Of a DNA stretch of 64,000 bases, positions 19,120 to 27,813 are shown in pieces; position 1 is the stretch's first letter; each line of letters begins with the position of its first letter. A model generated the notes under the pieces. The model was not told the DNA's origin and made no database searches. It was given only the letters and a program-made list of their open reading frames with translations. This DNA comes from Roseinatronobacter sp. S2 (GTDB taxonomy: Bacteria > Pseudomonadota > Alphaproteobacteria > Rhodobacterales > Rhodobacteraceae), in NCBI RefSeq assembly GCF_029581395.1, contig NZ_CP121113.1, positions 2,786,001 through 2,850,000 on the forward strand. The letters are read 5' to 3'. The position numbers were made by a program, and so were the translations under genes.

Positions 19120-19808
19120 GGGTTTGCATCATTCCCGCAAGGGGTGGCTCAAAGCGAATCCCGCGCAAGAATATCCGGAATTTCTGCGGCAAACCGATGA
19201 TCGCATGGTCCATTCAGGCCGCGCAGGATAGCGGGTGCTTTGACCAAATTATTGTATCAACCGATGATGATGACATTGCTCAGGTGGCGGAAGATCATGG
19301 CGCTCAAGCCCCTTTCCGTCGCACCTCTGAACTGGCCGACGACCATACACCGACAATTCCTGTAATTGCAGACGCTATTCGCCAACTGAAACTGGATGCG
19401 CAAACATCCGTGTGTTGTCTATATGCGACCTCTCCTTTCGTGCTGCCGGAATATCTTAGCGACGGGTGCAGACTTCTTGAGGAAACGCAGGCACGTTTTG
19501 TGATGAGCGTGACCACTTTTGCGTTCCCAATCCAGCGCGCATTACGGCGCAAGGAGTCTGGTGTCGTCGAGATGTTCCATCCTGAAAACATGAACGTGCG
19601 CTCGCAAGACCTGGAAGAAGCGTGGCATGATGCGGGACAATTCTACTGGGCGACTGCCGCAACATGGAAGGGCAACAAGGGCATATTCGAATGCGGCGCA
19701 TATGGTCTGAAACTGCCGCGCCATCGTGTTCAAGATATTGACACCAACGAAGACTGGGTCCACGCAGAATGGATGATGCGGGCACTAAAGTCAGAAACTC
19801 CAGAATGA
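19116..19808 (+). CDS. pseF: Pseudaminic acid cytidylyltransferase PseF
   Basis: PseF activates pseudaminic acid with CTP to CMP-pseudaminic acid, the donor for glycosyltransfer. The 230-residue protein has the cytidylyltransferase signature ARGGSKRIPRKN (residues 8-19) and later the metal and sugar motifs VSTDDD and DIDTNEDW. It overlaps pseC upstream and pseG downstream by ATGA junctions, a strong sign of one transcript. Confidence 0.93.
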   Translation: MRVCIIPARGGSKRIPRKNIRNFCGKPMIAWSIQAAQDSGCFDQIIVSTDDDDIAQVAEDHGAQAPFRRTSELADDHTPTIPVIADAIRQLKLDAQTSVCCLYATSPFVLPEYLSDGCRLLEETQARFVMSVTTFAFPIQRALRRKESGVVEMFHPENMNVRSQDLEEAWHDAGQFYWATAATWKGNKGIFECGAYGLKLPRHRVQDIDTNEDWVHAEWMMRALKSETPE

Positions 19809-20905
19809 AGATCACCTTCCGCACTGACGCCTCACTCCAGATTGGCACCGGCCACGTCATGCGCTGTCTGACCTTGGCGCGTGCCCTGCGCGAGGCTGGA
19901 GCAGTCTGCCGATTCATTACACGGGCGCATCCCGGAAATATGGCCGACCGGATCAAGGCTGACGGATTTGAGGTGTCGTTACTTCCTGCGCCCGAAGGTC
20001 CGTTGCCGCCGGGGCCGCCAGTGCATGCTTACTGGGCAGGCGTAGACTGGAAACAGGACGCCGCAGAGATGCGTGCCGTCCTTGGTGACGCGCCGGACTG
20101 GCTTGTCATGGACCATTATGCGTTTGATGCGCGCTGGCAACGGGCCGTATTACCAGAAGGCACGCGCCTTATGGTAATTGATGATCTGGCCGATCGCCCT
20201 CATGCCTGCGATCTGATGCTGGATCAGAACCTGGGGCGAAACGTAGCTGCCTATGATGGATTGGTGCCAGATCACTGCATGCGTCTGATTGGCCCTCAAT
20301 ATGCGCTGCTGCGCCCCGAATTTGCAGCGATGCGCTTGCGGTCTACTGCCGAGCGGGCGGGACGCGGGCTGTGTCATATTCTCATTACAATGGGCGGCGT
20401 CGATGCACAGGATGCAACCTCGCAGATCCTTGATGCGATTGCCGGCGCTGACCTTCCAGATGATTTGCGCATATGCGTCATAATGGGCGCGCAGGCCCCG
20501 GCACTTGAGAAGGTGCGCGGAAAAGCGCAGGAATTGCCTTGGCCAACTGAAGTACTGGTCGATGTGTCCGATATGGCGTCGCGTATGGCTAACGCTGATC
20601 TGGCCATTGGTGCTGGCGGGGCGACGACTTGGGAGCGCTGCTGCCTCGGTCTGCCCTCGATCATCGTGCAGATAGCTGACAATCAGGCAGGGATCGCGCA
20701 ATCAATCGCGGCGGTTGGTGCTGGGGTCGATCTAGGGCCAGTGAAGAATTCAAATTTCGAGCGCAACATGCATGCGGCTCTTGTCCAAGCCTGCAACCCC
20801 GCGATCCTCTCCATGCTGTCGGAGAACGCCGCCGCAACCTGCGATGGTATAGGCACGGAGCGGGTGCTTGCCCAAATAGGCGTTGGAGTGACCCATGAAA
20901 ATTGA
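19805..20905 (+). CDS. pseG: UDP-2,4-diacetamido-2,4,6-trideoxy-beta-L-altropyranose hydrolase PseG
   Basis: PseG removes UDP from the 2,4-diamino-sugar nucleotide to give the free hexose used by PseI. The start at 19805 overlaps the pseF stop, giving 366 residues. H17 in IGTGHVMRC sits at the position of the catalytic histidine of Campylobacter PseG, and the C-terminal GT-B-like half has GAGGATTWERCCLGLPS for UDP binding. No GNAT (PseH) domain is fused at its C-terminus, although PseG-PseH fusions occur elsewhere. It overlaps the following formyltransferase-like gene by 11 bases. Confidence 0.92.
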   Translation: MKITFRTDASLQIGTGHVMRCLTLARALREAGAVCRFITRAHPGNMADRIKADGFEVSLLPAPEGPLPPGPPVHAYWAGVDWKQDAAEMRAVLGDAPDWLVMDHYAFDARWQRAVLPEGTRLMVIDDLADRPHACDLMLDQNLGRNVAAYDGLVPDHCMRLIGPQYALLRPEFAAMRLRSTAERAGRGLCHILITMGGVDAQDATSQILDAIAGADLPDDLRICVIMGAQAPALEKVRGKAQELPWPTEVLVDVSDMASRMANADLAIGAGGATTWERCCLGLPSIIVQIADNQAGIAQSIAAVGAGVDLGPVKNSNFERNMHAALVQACNPAILSMLSENAAATCDGIGTERVLAQIGVGVTHEN

Positions 20906-21545
20906 CATAATCTGTTCATCGGAAGATCACCCAGTAAACACTTGGTTAATGGCGTGGGCCCGCGAGCGAGAAAGCGAACATGAGTTGACGCTTCTGCGTA
21001 GGAAAGATCAACTGACATCTGGCGATATACTCTTCATGGTGTCCTGTACTGAGATAATTCCTAAAGATGCGCGAGATCTATATGGGCAATGTGTTGTGCT
21101 TCACGCAAGTGACTTGCCAAGAGGCCGCGGCTGGAGCCCTCACATCTGGTCGATAGTAGAAGGTGCGACTACAATAACGGTCTCAGCAATCAATGCTGAG
21201 GATCAAATCGATAGTGGCGCTGTGTGGAAAAAAAAGAATTTTGAAGTCGCCCGGCATGAACTTTACGATGAAATAAACATATCTCTTTTCAAAACCGAAA
21301 TATCACTTTTGGACCATGTTATAGACATGGTAGAGCGCGGGGAATCTCCTCAACCTCAGTCTAGTGAAGAGGTAAGCTATTATCCACGCAGAACACCTGC
21401 AGACAGCGAACTCGATCCAAACGTTTCTATTGCCGAGCAGTTTGATAAAATCAGGGTTTGTGATCCAGACCGATACCCTGCGTATTTTCGTATTCAGGGA
21501 CACGTCTATACTGTCCACTTGAAAAAGGTACAAAGTGATGAGTAG
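20895..21545 (+). CDS. Formyltransferase-like protein in the pse operon
   Basis: The 216-residue protein resembles the catalytic domain of 10-formyl-THF-dependent formyltransferases. LHASDLPRGRGWSPHIW matches the Fmt loop around the catalytic histidine (here H70), and EDQIDSG supplies D106, exactly 36 residues later, as in E. coli Fmt (H108, D144). The asparagine that lies two residues before the histidine in Fmt is V68 here. It sits where the acetyltransferase PseH would be expected, between pseG and pseI and overlapping both. I infer it acts on the 4-amino group of the PseC product, which becomes N-7 of the final sugar. The N-to-V change leaves activity uncertain. Confidence 0.7.
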   Translation: MKIDIICSSEDHPVNTWLMAWARERESEHELTLLRRKDQLTSGDILFMVSCTEIIPKDARDLYGQCVVLHASDLPRGRGWSPHIWSIVEGATTITVSAINAEDQIDSGAVWKKKNFEVARHELYDEINISLFKTEISLLDHVIDMVERGESPQPQSSEEVSYYPRRTPADSELDPNVSIAEQFDKIRVCDPDRYPAYFRIQGHVYTVHLKKVQSDE

Positions 21546-22584
21546 TGTGAAAATAGAAGGTCGGCAGATCGGCCGGGGACATCCACCTTACATCATTGCC
21601 GAACTATCAGCCAATCATAACGGAAACCTTGATCAGGCACTCAGGATCATCGATGCGGCACAAAAGGCGGGCGCGGATGCCGTCAAGATACAGACATACC
21701 GCCCAGACACAATAACGTTGAACACTCATACCCCAGACTTTCAAATCACGGATGGACTCTGGGCTGGACGGACGCTTTACGAGCTTTACGAATGGGCGCA
21801 TACGCCATGGGAATGGCATGAAGCCCTGTTCGCTCACGCGAAGGCGCGCGGCATCACGATGTTCTCGTCGCCCTTCGATCCCACCGCAGTCGACCTTCTA
21901 GTAGAGCTTGGCGCTCCGGCATACAAAATTGCATCCTTTGAGGCAGTGGATATTCCGTTGATCCGGTATGTGGCCTCGAAGGGCAAGCCGATGATCATCT
22001 CGACCGGAATGGCCGATCTCGAAGAAATAACCGAGGCCGTTGACGCCGCACGCGCGGGGGGCTGCGCGGAACTGGCCCTGCTGCACTGTGTTTCTGGCTA
22101 TCCTGCACCCGCATCCGATTACAACCTCGCCACGCTGTCTGATATGGCTGCGCGTTTCGACGTGCCCGTGGGCCTTTCAGACCATACGATCGACAATACC
22201 ACTGCCATCGCGAGCGTGGCGCTCGGCGCGACGATCATTGAGAAGCATATGACGCTCGACCGGGCAGGCGGTGGACCGGATGACAGTTTTTCGCTGGAGC
22301 CAGATGAATTTGCAGCGCTGTGCAAAGGCGCGCGCACAGCTTGGGAAGCGATGGGTACAGTCGATTACGGACGCAAATCCAGCGAAGTGGCCAATGTGAA
22401 ATTTCGGCGGTCTCTGTACTTTGTCAAGGACATGAAGGCAGGTGACGTCATTACGGCAGATTGCGTGCGAAGCGTGCGGCCAGGGTATGGGTTGGCCCCG
22501 AAATTTCTGGATGAGATTTTGGGGAAGCCTGTGAAGCATGACATAGGCTGCAATTCTCCGGTTCGGCTATCAGATGTCGGGTAA
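21538..22584 (+). CDS. pseI: Pseudaminic acid synthase PseI
   Basis: PseI condenses the PseG product with phosphoenolpyruvate to form pseudaminic acid. The 348-residue protein is a NeuB-type TIM barrel (AELSANHNG at 21-29, VKIQTYRPDT, SSPFDPTAVD, IIEKHMTLDR). A C-terminal SAF/antifreeze-like domain begins near FRRSLYFVKDMKAGDV. A GTG one codon earlier is possible, but the ATG at 21538 was chosen. It overlaps the formyltransferase gene by eight bases and is the last clear gene of the pse operon. Confidence 0.93.
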   Translation: MSSVKIEGRQIGRGHPPYIIAELSANHNGNLDQALRIIDAAQKAGADAVKIQTYRPDTITLNTHTPDFQITDGLWAGRTLYELYEWAHTPWEWHEALFAHAKARGITMFSSPFDPTAVDLLVELGAPAYKIASFEAVDIPLIRYVASKGKPMIISTGMADLEEITEAVDAARAGGCAELALLHCVSGYPAPASDYNLATLSDMAARFDVPVGLSDHTIDNTTAIASVALGATIIEKHMTLDRAGGGPDDSFSLEPDEFAALCKGARTAWEAMGTVDYGRKSSEVANVKFRRSLYFVKDMKAGDVITADCVRSVRPGYGLAPKFLDEILGKPVKHDIGCNSPVRLSDVG

Positions 22585-22920
22585 GTCGCGCTCGGCCCCT
22601 CGCTTCCGGCAGCAAAGTGAACCCGCATTCCTCAAGTGAACTCGTGATCTTGTTGACGCGACTCAGCTCAGGAAACGGCCTCTTGGTGTTGCGCGAATTG
22701 GATGAAGCGCTTGGCAGTCAGAGCTTGTTAGAGCTTCGCGACTTGATCTGCCCGACTCCGGGCGTTCTCGCAACCGCGGATGCTGCCCAAGGCGACAATC
22801 ACTTGAATTATGCGCAGTTTCAGGCGAACCTGCGCTCAAGCGACAGTCCACTCTGGGAATGTCGGATTATTCGAGTACTTTGGCCTCTACAGCCAGACAA
22901 ACTCCCGGAGAAAGGTTGAA
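22585..22920. other. Intergenic region after pseI
   Basis: These 336 bases separate pseI from the next gene. An open frame of about 100 codons (22617-22919) crosses it, but it resembles no family I know and has no good ribosome site, so it is not called. It may be a remnant. No terminator is visible. Confidence 0.4.
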
Positions 22921-23553
22921 ATGCGATATTTGGCTACAAAAAAACTAATAGAAGCATCGATGGAACTCAAAATCAGGGTCAATCCACAGAATATTATATA
23001 CTTCGTGCCTACGCATGAATTAGCAGCGCGACAGATAGAAAAGAAAATCAAGAGGGCTGGAGCCGCCGCTCGATTCAACAAGATTTCACGGAAGATCATT
23101 AGCTTAGGTAAGAGCTATTCGAACGGATACATTGATTTTGAAAACCTCCCCAAGACTAAAGTTTCTGATTACCCTCGATATATAAAAACTCAAGAAATTG
23201 TTTCAAGATTTTCTTCTGGAGATGCTTTGGCAGACTGCAAAGGTGGAGGTTTAAAAACACCAGAGCTAATCGCGTCAATTAAGAAAAATGGCGTATTACC
23301 CGCAAATGAAATGCCCGGATATAGTTACAAGACACATAGGTTTGGATTTGGTGAGCATTCGCTTTTCGGTATAGGGCCACAAAAAGAGATTTTTAAAGTA
23401 GATAAAGGTGAGACACGATTTTATGTGGCAAGAGCTCTACAACTGGAAAGCTTTCCGGTTGTCTTCTGCTATATAGACAAGTCACACCATGATGAGGTGG
23501 CGTCGGTTGGACTTAATAAGTTCATAGAATCGCTTGATGACCTAACAAGATAA
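22921..23553 (+). CDS. Unknown protein with a ParB-like C-terminal motif (relative of the gene at 17088)
   Basis: I do not recognise a named family. The ATG at 22921 follows AAAGG; the 210-residue product has a basic N-terminal half. Residues 151-186 contain IGPQKEIF, then GETRF, an alanine-leucine helix and LESFPVVFCYID. This aligns motif by motif with the C-terminus of the protein at 17088, and the preceding stretch (ELIASIKKNGVLP) also aligns with its DAVFETIQRDGRF. The gene is strongly A+T-rich. It follows the pse operon and is convergent with the next gene. Confidence 0.6.
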   Translation: MRYLATKKLIEASMELKIRVNPQNIIYFVPTHELAARQIEKKIKRAGAAARFNKISRKIISLGKSYSNGYIDFENLPKTKVSDYPRYIKTQEIVSRFSSGDALADCKGGGLKTPELIASIKKNGVLPANEMPGYSYKTHRFGFGEHSLFGIGPQKEIFKVDKGETRFYVARALQLESFPVVFCYIDKSHHDEVASVGLNKFIESLDDLTR

Positions 23554-23622
23554 CTTCAAACAGGCATTGTGAAGAGCTTTATAATGCATTCGGAGATACA
23601 GGATATGGACATACAAACGATA

Positions 23623-24552
23623 TCAAAACAGAATACTTAACTTCCGCTCTCGATCAGCTGCACTAAGAATTACTGAATGGCGAAGACATGAAAGCAGAAG
23701 CTCAAGGCGAAATACTTGCATATCCTCCCCATCAACATCAGATTCAATCTTGGATGCAAGATAGTATATCCGCGTCGATTTAACAAAACTTGAACAGGAG
23801 GCATGATCCTTTATTTCAAGATCCATTAAGTTCTTTGAAAGTTCCTCACTTGAATCAAGCATCAAAAGTCCGGCCTTGAAATCATTCAGTATGGCCTTGC
23901 AAACTATGCTTGGATCTAACTTTAATGATACTGACGCCAAATAACACAATCCAAGAAGTTGTGCGAAATTCTCACAGCTATTAAAAAAACCTGACCTCAA
24001 ATATTTGACATCTAAATTCTCGAATTCTTCGAAAGAGCAAGATAAAGTAGCGTGAAAATTCTTTCGATCTTCGAGAAAGAAATTCAAACTTGCCTCAACT
24101 AATAACATAGATGAGGTCGCGTGAATGCGATCATCTCGAATGCTATCTGAAAATGCCATATTCGATATGCTATCTTTCAAATCTTTAAGTTCATCCCTTG
24201 CTTTAAGCATTAGCTCGACACTCTGCGCTTCAATCGCTTTGTGAGCAGATGCTATTATGGAGAATATCTTTTTGTTATCTGAAACTTTCGGATGCTGAGA
24301 TATTTTTTTAAGTATTTTGTGCTGGATTTTGGGATCGACTGGGCGTCGGCCTCTGGAGTAAAGGAAACTACTTGCAAATTCGTTTACTAACATGCTGTCA
24401 GTTGACGAAAGGATTTCCATTGCATCGTCTAAGGAGTACTTTTTACCCCGCATCGCCATCGATGGGTGAAGCGAATTTCTCCTAAAAATAAGACGCTGCC
24501 AGTTCAAATTCACGAATATATCACTTACGGTATGTACTGTCTTTCTCAACAT
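23623..24552 (-). CDS. Hypothetical A+T-rich helical protein
   Basis: No family is recognised. The probable start at 24552 has GAGAAGGG before it and gives 309 residues, mostly helical in composition, with no membrane segment or signal peptide. Several leucine-rich stretches (SMLLVEASLNFFLEDRKNF, LLGLCYLASVSLKLD) suggest an alpha-solenoid, as in TPR-like proteins; this is inference. Base and codon use are far more A+T-rich than in the core genes, consistent with transfer. It is convergent with the gene at 22921 and lies downstream of the glycosyltransferase at 24706. Confidence 0.65.
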   Translation of the reverse strand: MLRKTVHTVSDIFVNLNWQRLIFRRNSLHPSMAMRGKKYSLDDAMEILSSTDSMLVNEFASSFLYSRGRRPVDPKIQHKILKKISQHPKVSDNKKIFSIIASAHKAIEAQSVELMLKARDELKDLKDSISNMAFSDSIRDDRIHATSSMLLVEASLNFFLEDRKNFHATLSCSFEEFENLDVKYLRSGFFNSCENFAQLLGLCYLASVSLKLDPSIVCKAILNDFKAGLLMLDSSEELSKNLMDLEIKDHASCSSFVKSTRIYYLASKIESDVDGEDMQVFRLELLLSCLRHSVILSAADRERKLSILF

Positions 24553-24705
24553 TCCACCCTTCTCCACCCACCGCCAAAGCCAAATTGTCAACTAATTGTC
24601 ATTTTTTTTCAAGTTCTTTTGCCCAACAACGCGACAAGTCCTTTGCCTGCGAAGGCAGTCGTAATTCGGAACCTGAGGCAGATCTCGTAAAGGTCACCTC
24701 ACAGG

Positions 24706-25824
24706 TTATTGCCACAAGGCATTGATCACCCCCTTCAGCCGACGGGCGCGGGCCTCCCACGAGTAATGATCTGCGAAAAGCTGACCTCCCTTTTGGCCCA
24801 GCCTTTCACGAAGGTCACGATCATCCCGCAAGCGCATCAAAGCCTTGCACCAGCCATCTATATCGTCCGGCTTGCACAGAAGCGCGTTCACGTCGTGATG
24901 CAGAACCTCTCTCAGGTTTGGCTGATCAGAGGCAACGATCGGCAAGCCCGCGGCCATGTATTCAAAGGCTTTGAGCGGTGATGTCCACTGGCTGATATTG
25001 TGGGTTTTGCTCTCAGCCGTGCCTACGAAATCCTGATTTGGGAGTAGCGCAACATCAAAGCTTTTCAAATAAGCCGCGGTCTGTGAATGCGGAACGTGCC
25101 CCCGAAAGCGAAGATTCGGAAGGTTACCAATCTGCGCTGTCCAGTAGGCGATGTCAGCTTCGGTGCCACCAACGATTTCAAAATCCGCCCAAGGGCAAAG
25201 GGGCGCGATGGCAGAGATCACTTCCATCCCTTTGCCCTGATATAAATGCCCCAGAAAGCCTGCGCGAATACGACCCGCTGCAACGGGCGGCAAAGCCGGT
25301 AGAGTGTTGTTCGGGATAGGATCGGCACCATCCGGCGCCACAATCACGGAATTCGGATCGCAGTCCAGATCAGCGATGACCTGCTGGCGCAAGGCTTCGG
25401 TGATAACGACAATCAGGGGGCGGCGCGCGATCCGCAAATAGGCACGCATGGTACGCAGCGATTCGGGCTGGTGCAGTTCGACCACCGTGCGGAAGCCAAA
25501 AAATTCCGCAAAATTGGCAGCCCTTGGAAGGCGCGTGTATATCACATCAGCGCCCTTTCGGCGCGCATTCCAAAGCGCTGACAGGATGTAGCGTATCATC
25601 CTTGCACGTCCTGTGGGCCATTTGATCAATCGCAGATCAAAGACTGGCGAAACTGCGTAATGCGCATAGATCGAATCCTGATCCAAAGGTGGATCAGCTG
25701 GCATAGCCATGAGAGTCACGTCCATACCTGTCCGCGCGAAAGCCTGCGCCATTTTCATCACATGCACAGAATTCGCGGTCACAGATGGCAGCTGCGAATG
25801 CGAAATGTAAAACAGGTTATTCAT
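24706..25824 (-). CDS. GT4-family glycosyltransferase
   Basis: The 372-residue protein is a GT-B glycosyltransferase. The N-terminal half starts with FYISHSQLPSVTANSVHVMKM. The C-terminal half has GFLGHLYQGKGME and then SPLKAFEYMAAGLPIVASD, the E-x7-E-type nucleotide-sugar site of GT4 enzymes. The start at 25824 overlaps the end of the kinase-like gene by eight bases, which indicates coupling. The sugar and acceptor are not predictable. It is probably cytoplasmic or membrane-peripheral and acts on a lipid-linked or surface glycan. Confidence 0.85.
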   Translation of the reverse strand: MNNLFYISHSQLPSVTANSVHVMKMAQAFARTGMDVTLMAMPADPPLDQDSIYAHYAVSPVFDLRLIKWPTGRARMIRYILSALWNARRKGADVIYTRLPRAANFAEFFGFRTVVELHQPESLRTMRAYLRIARRPLIVVITEALRQQVIADLDCDPNSVIVAPDGADPIPNNTLPALPPVAAGRIRAGFLGHLYQGKGMEVISAIAPLCPWADFEIVGGTEADIAYWTAQIGNLPNLRFRGHVPHSQTAAYLKSFDVALLPNQDFVGTAESKTHNISQWTSPLKAFEYMAAGLPIVASDQPNLREVLHHDVNALLCKPDDIDGWCKALMRLRDDRDLRERLGQKGGQLFADHYSWEARARRLKGVINALWQ

Positions 25825-26695
25825 GTGACCGGCAACTTCCTGAATACTCAAAAGGGAGATGCTGCGCGGCACCGGATGCCCTGGACGCCAGTAGTGACTG
25901 GCAGCGCTGCATGTCGCCACCAATGAACGCGGCCCCTGCCTCGCGCATCATCCATGCCTGGGCGAGATGCTCTACAGCTTGTGGTGTTGGCGACGTGCCG
26001 TCAAACCAGACCCGCGCGAGTGTGTTGCGTCCGTCAGCGGCGTGGGGTCGCAGCGCGTTGCAAAGGTCAAGCAATGGCATCCGACCCATGCAAAGCAGTT
26101 CATTGTCAATGCACATCACCTTCCCATCAGGCGTGTGCAGAAGGTTATCTGGTGATACATCCGGGTGCATGACAACCTGCGCGCCTGTCGCGCTTTCCGC
26201 AGCGGCAAGACAATCATCAAGGCTGCACTGCTCGCCCGCAAGCGCCGCGGCACGCAAATGGCGCGGCACAATGAAGTCACGCAGATAGCAAAACCCCGCT
26301 GGTGGCAGATCGTCCAATTTCAGCGCGTGAATGCGCCTTAATGTCTGCGCCTGCTGCGCTTCAATATCGCGTGTCAGGGGCGAACCTTCGACCCATTCCG
26401 CCATCACCCAGGCGCCGCGCAGTTCCAAAACTGGCGGAAACATATCCGGCAAGGCTGAACTGACAGCTGCAATGAACCGCGCATGATCCGCCGAATAGGC
26501 CTCATATAGCTTTACATCCTGCCCCTGATAGCGCGCGCGCAACACGGCACGCCCAGCCTTGTTGGTAATCAAACTGCCACGCATATTCCCGATCGGCCGA
26601 ATGTCCTGAAGCCCGGCAAAATCGACGCTTTGTTGCACATCAGAACGGCTGCGCAGCTTGCGCGCGGTGCGTGAAAGGAACCGTCCGAGGGGCAT
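25817..26695 (-). CDS. Aminoglycoside-phosphotransferase-fold kinase-like protein
   Basis: The 292-residue protein has the APH/choline-kinase fold. The catalytic loop HPDVSPDN is at 177-184 (D179 base, N184 metal), followed by CIDNELL with D197 as the second metal ligand, and an upstream hinge AEWVEGSP. The start at 26695 is preferred because CGGAG precedes it; a TTG nine codons earlier is less likely. Its place in a glycosyltransferase operon suggests phosphorylation of a sugar or lipid-sugar rather than an antibiotic, but this is inference. Confidence 0.75.
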   Translation of the reverse strand: MPLGRFLSRTARKLRSRSDVQQSVDFAGLQDIRPIGNMRGSLITNKAGRAVLRARYQGQDVKLYEAYSADHARFIAAVSSALPDMFPPVLELRGAWVMAEWVEGSPLTRDIEAQQAQTLRRIHALKLDDLPPAGFCYLRDFIVPRHLRAAALAGEQCSLDDCLAAAESATGAQVVMHPDVSPDNLLHTPDGKVMCIDNELLCMGRMPLLDLCNALRPHAADGRNTLARVWFDGTSPTPQAVEHLAQAWMMREAGAAFIGGDMQRCQSLLASRASGAAQHLPFEYSGSCRSHE

Positions 26696-26779
26696 GCGTA
26701 AAAACTCCGTTAGTGGACGCAACAGGCAAATCTTATCTTGAAGCTAACCTAGAATAAGCAATCCATAGGCGCAGTTTCT

Positions 26780-27631
26780 TCATTTGGGCTGTTTCACCAT
26801 ACGAGCAGCAAGCCGTCGCCAAAACCCGTGGCCAGAAAGTGACTTGCCGCGCGCGAGCCGGCCCGCGATCCGATTCTGAAAAAAACTACGCGACGTGTCA
26901 TCGACGGACCAGCCGTTCATAGATGCGAGGCTGTTCATCTCTGCCTCTAAGGCTTTGCAAAGGTCAGCATCAATATTCGATGTGTAATGATGCACATAGC
27001 AGGATTCACGAACGTCGCGGAGCTTCAGATCGCCGGTAAATGCATTTGCAACCCGGGGCAAAGGACCGACTCGCGCCGCGCTCTTGGCAACGGCTCCGGC
27101 TAGGGATGGCTGGTCCAGCCCCAAGCCTAGCGCATCAAAATACTCCCCCCACAGCTTGAACAGCTCAGCAGAGGCTTCGGATTTTCGAAAGAAGATCACG
27201 CCGGAGTTCCAATGTGGTAATTCACCTACTTTGTACGAAGTGCCAGTCGGTGCAGTCGCATTCGAACGCAATTCAGGATCTATATGCGGTCGCAGCAATA
27301 CGTCGAAATGATCGAGTTGCCGCAAAAATGGCGCAAGTGGGCGATGCACCAATGTGTCGCAATCCAAAAAGAAACTGCGTTCTGACAAAGTCAGGTCGGG
27401 CAGATCCATTTTCATGCGTTTGGCAATCTGGTGGTCGGGCATGTCATGATCATCTGGAACACATATCCAGCGATCGCGCGGCCCCCATATATGGTCAGGC
27501 AAAACTGGCTTTGGGATACGGGCAGCTACGACCACGTCAATATCGGGATTGTGTGTGCGCAAGCCCCGCAGAGAACTAAGAAGCATTGCCAAATATGGCA
27601 AGCCATGGGCAATATAAATTGCAGTTGCCAT
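26780..27631 (-). CDS. GT-A fold glycosyltransferase
   Basis: The 283-residue protein has the nucleotide-diphospho-sugar transferase pattern. The metal-binding DCD (D90-C91-D92 in SFFLDCDT) follows a lysine-rich stretch, and WNSGVIFFRKS and DQPSLAGAV complete the GT8-like or capsular transferase core. AAGGGG precedes the ATG at 27631. It is in the minus-strand glycan gene group. The acceptor is unknown. Confidence 0.75.
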   Translation of the reverse strand: MATAIYIAHGLPYLAMLLSSLRGLRTHNPDIDVVVAARIPKPVLPDHIWGPRDRWICVPDDHDMPDHQIAKRMKMDLPDLTLSERSFFLDCDTLVHRPLAPFLRQLDHFDVLLRPHIDPELRSNATAPTGTSYKVGELPHWNSGVIFFRKSEASAELFKLWGEYFDALGLGLDQPSLAGAVAKSAARVGPLPRVANAFTGDLKLRDVRESCYVHHYTSNIDADLCKALEAEMNSLASMNGWSVDDTSRSFFQNRIAGRLARGKSLSGHGFWRRLAARMVKQPK

Positions 27632-27813
27632 TTCAATGCCCCTTCGCGAATGCAGCAAATACATGTGAACGTGTCAGTAACCCACCCTGTACAGCTTATC
27701 AACTTATAGGCTTCACATCTTAGGAGCCTTGCCGCTATGGGCACCCCTTCCGTCAACAAGGCCGAAAGAAATATAGACGAGCTTCTGGTTTCTTCTCTAT
27801 GCGAGCAAACTCC

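Noticed and set aside
22617..22919. Open frame of 100 codons between pseI and the next gene
   Set aside because: Possible GTG start only, no ribosome site and no recognisable family; could be a remnant, so it is described as intergenic.
25817..26695. Antibiotic-resistance kinase
   Set aside because: The APH fold is present, but the operon is made of glycosyltransferases and no resistance-type motif set is seen; a sugar or lipid kinase role is more likely.
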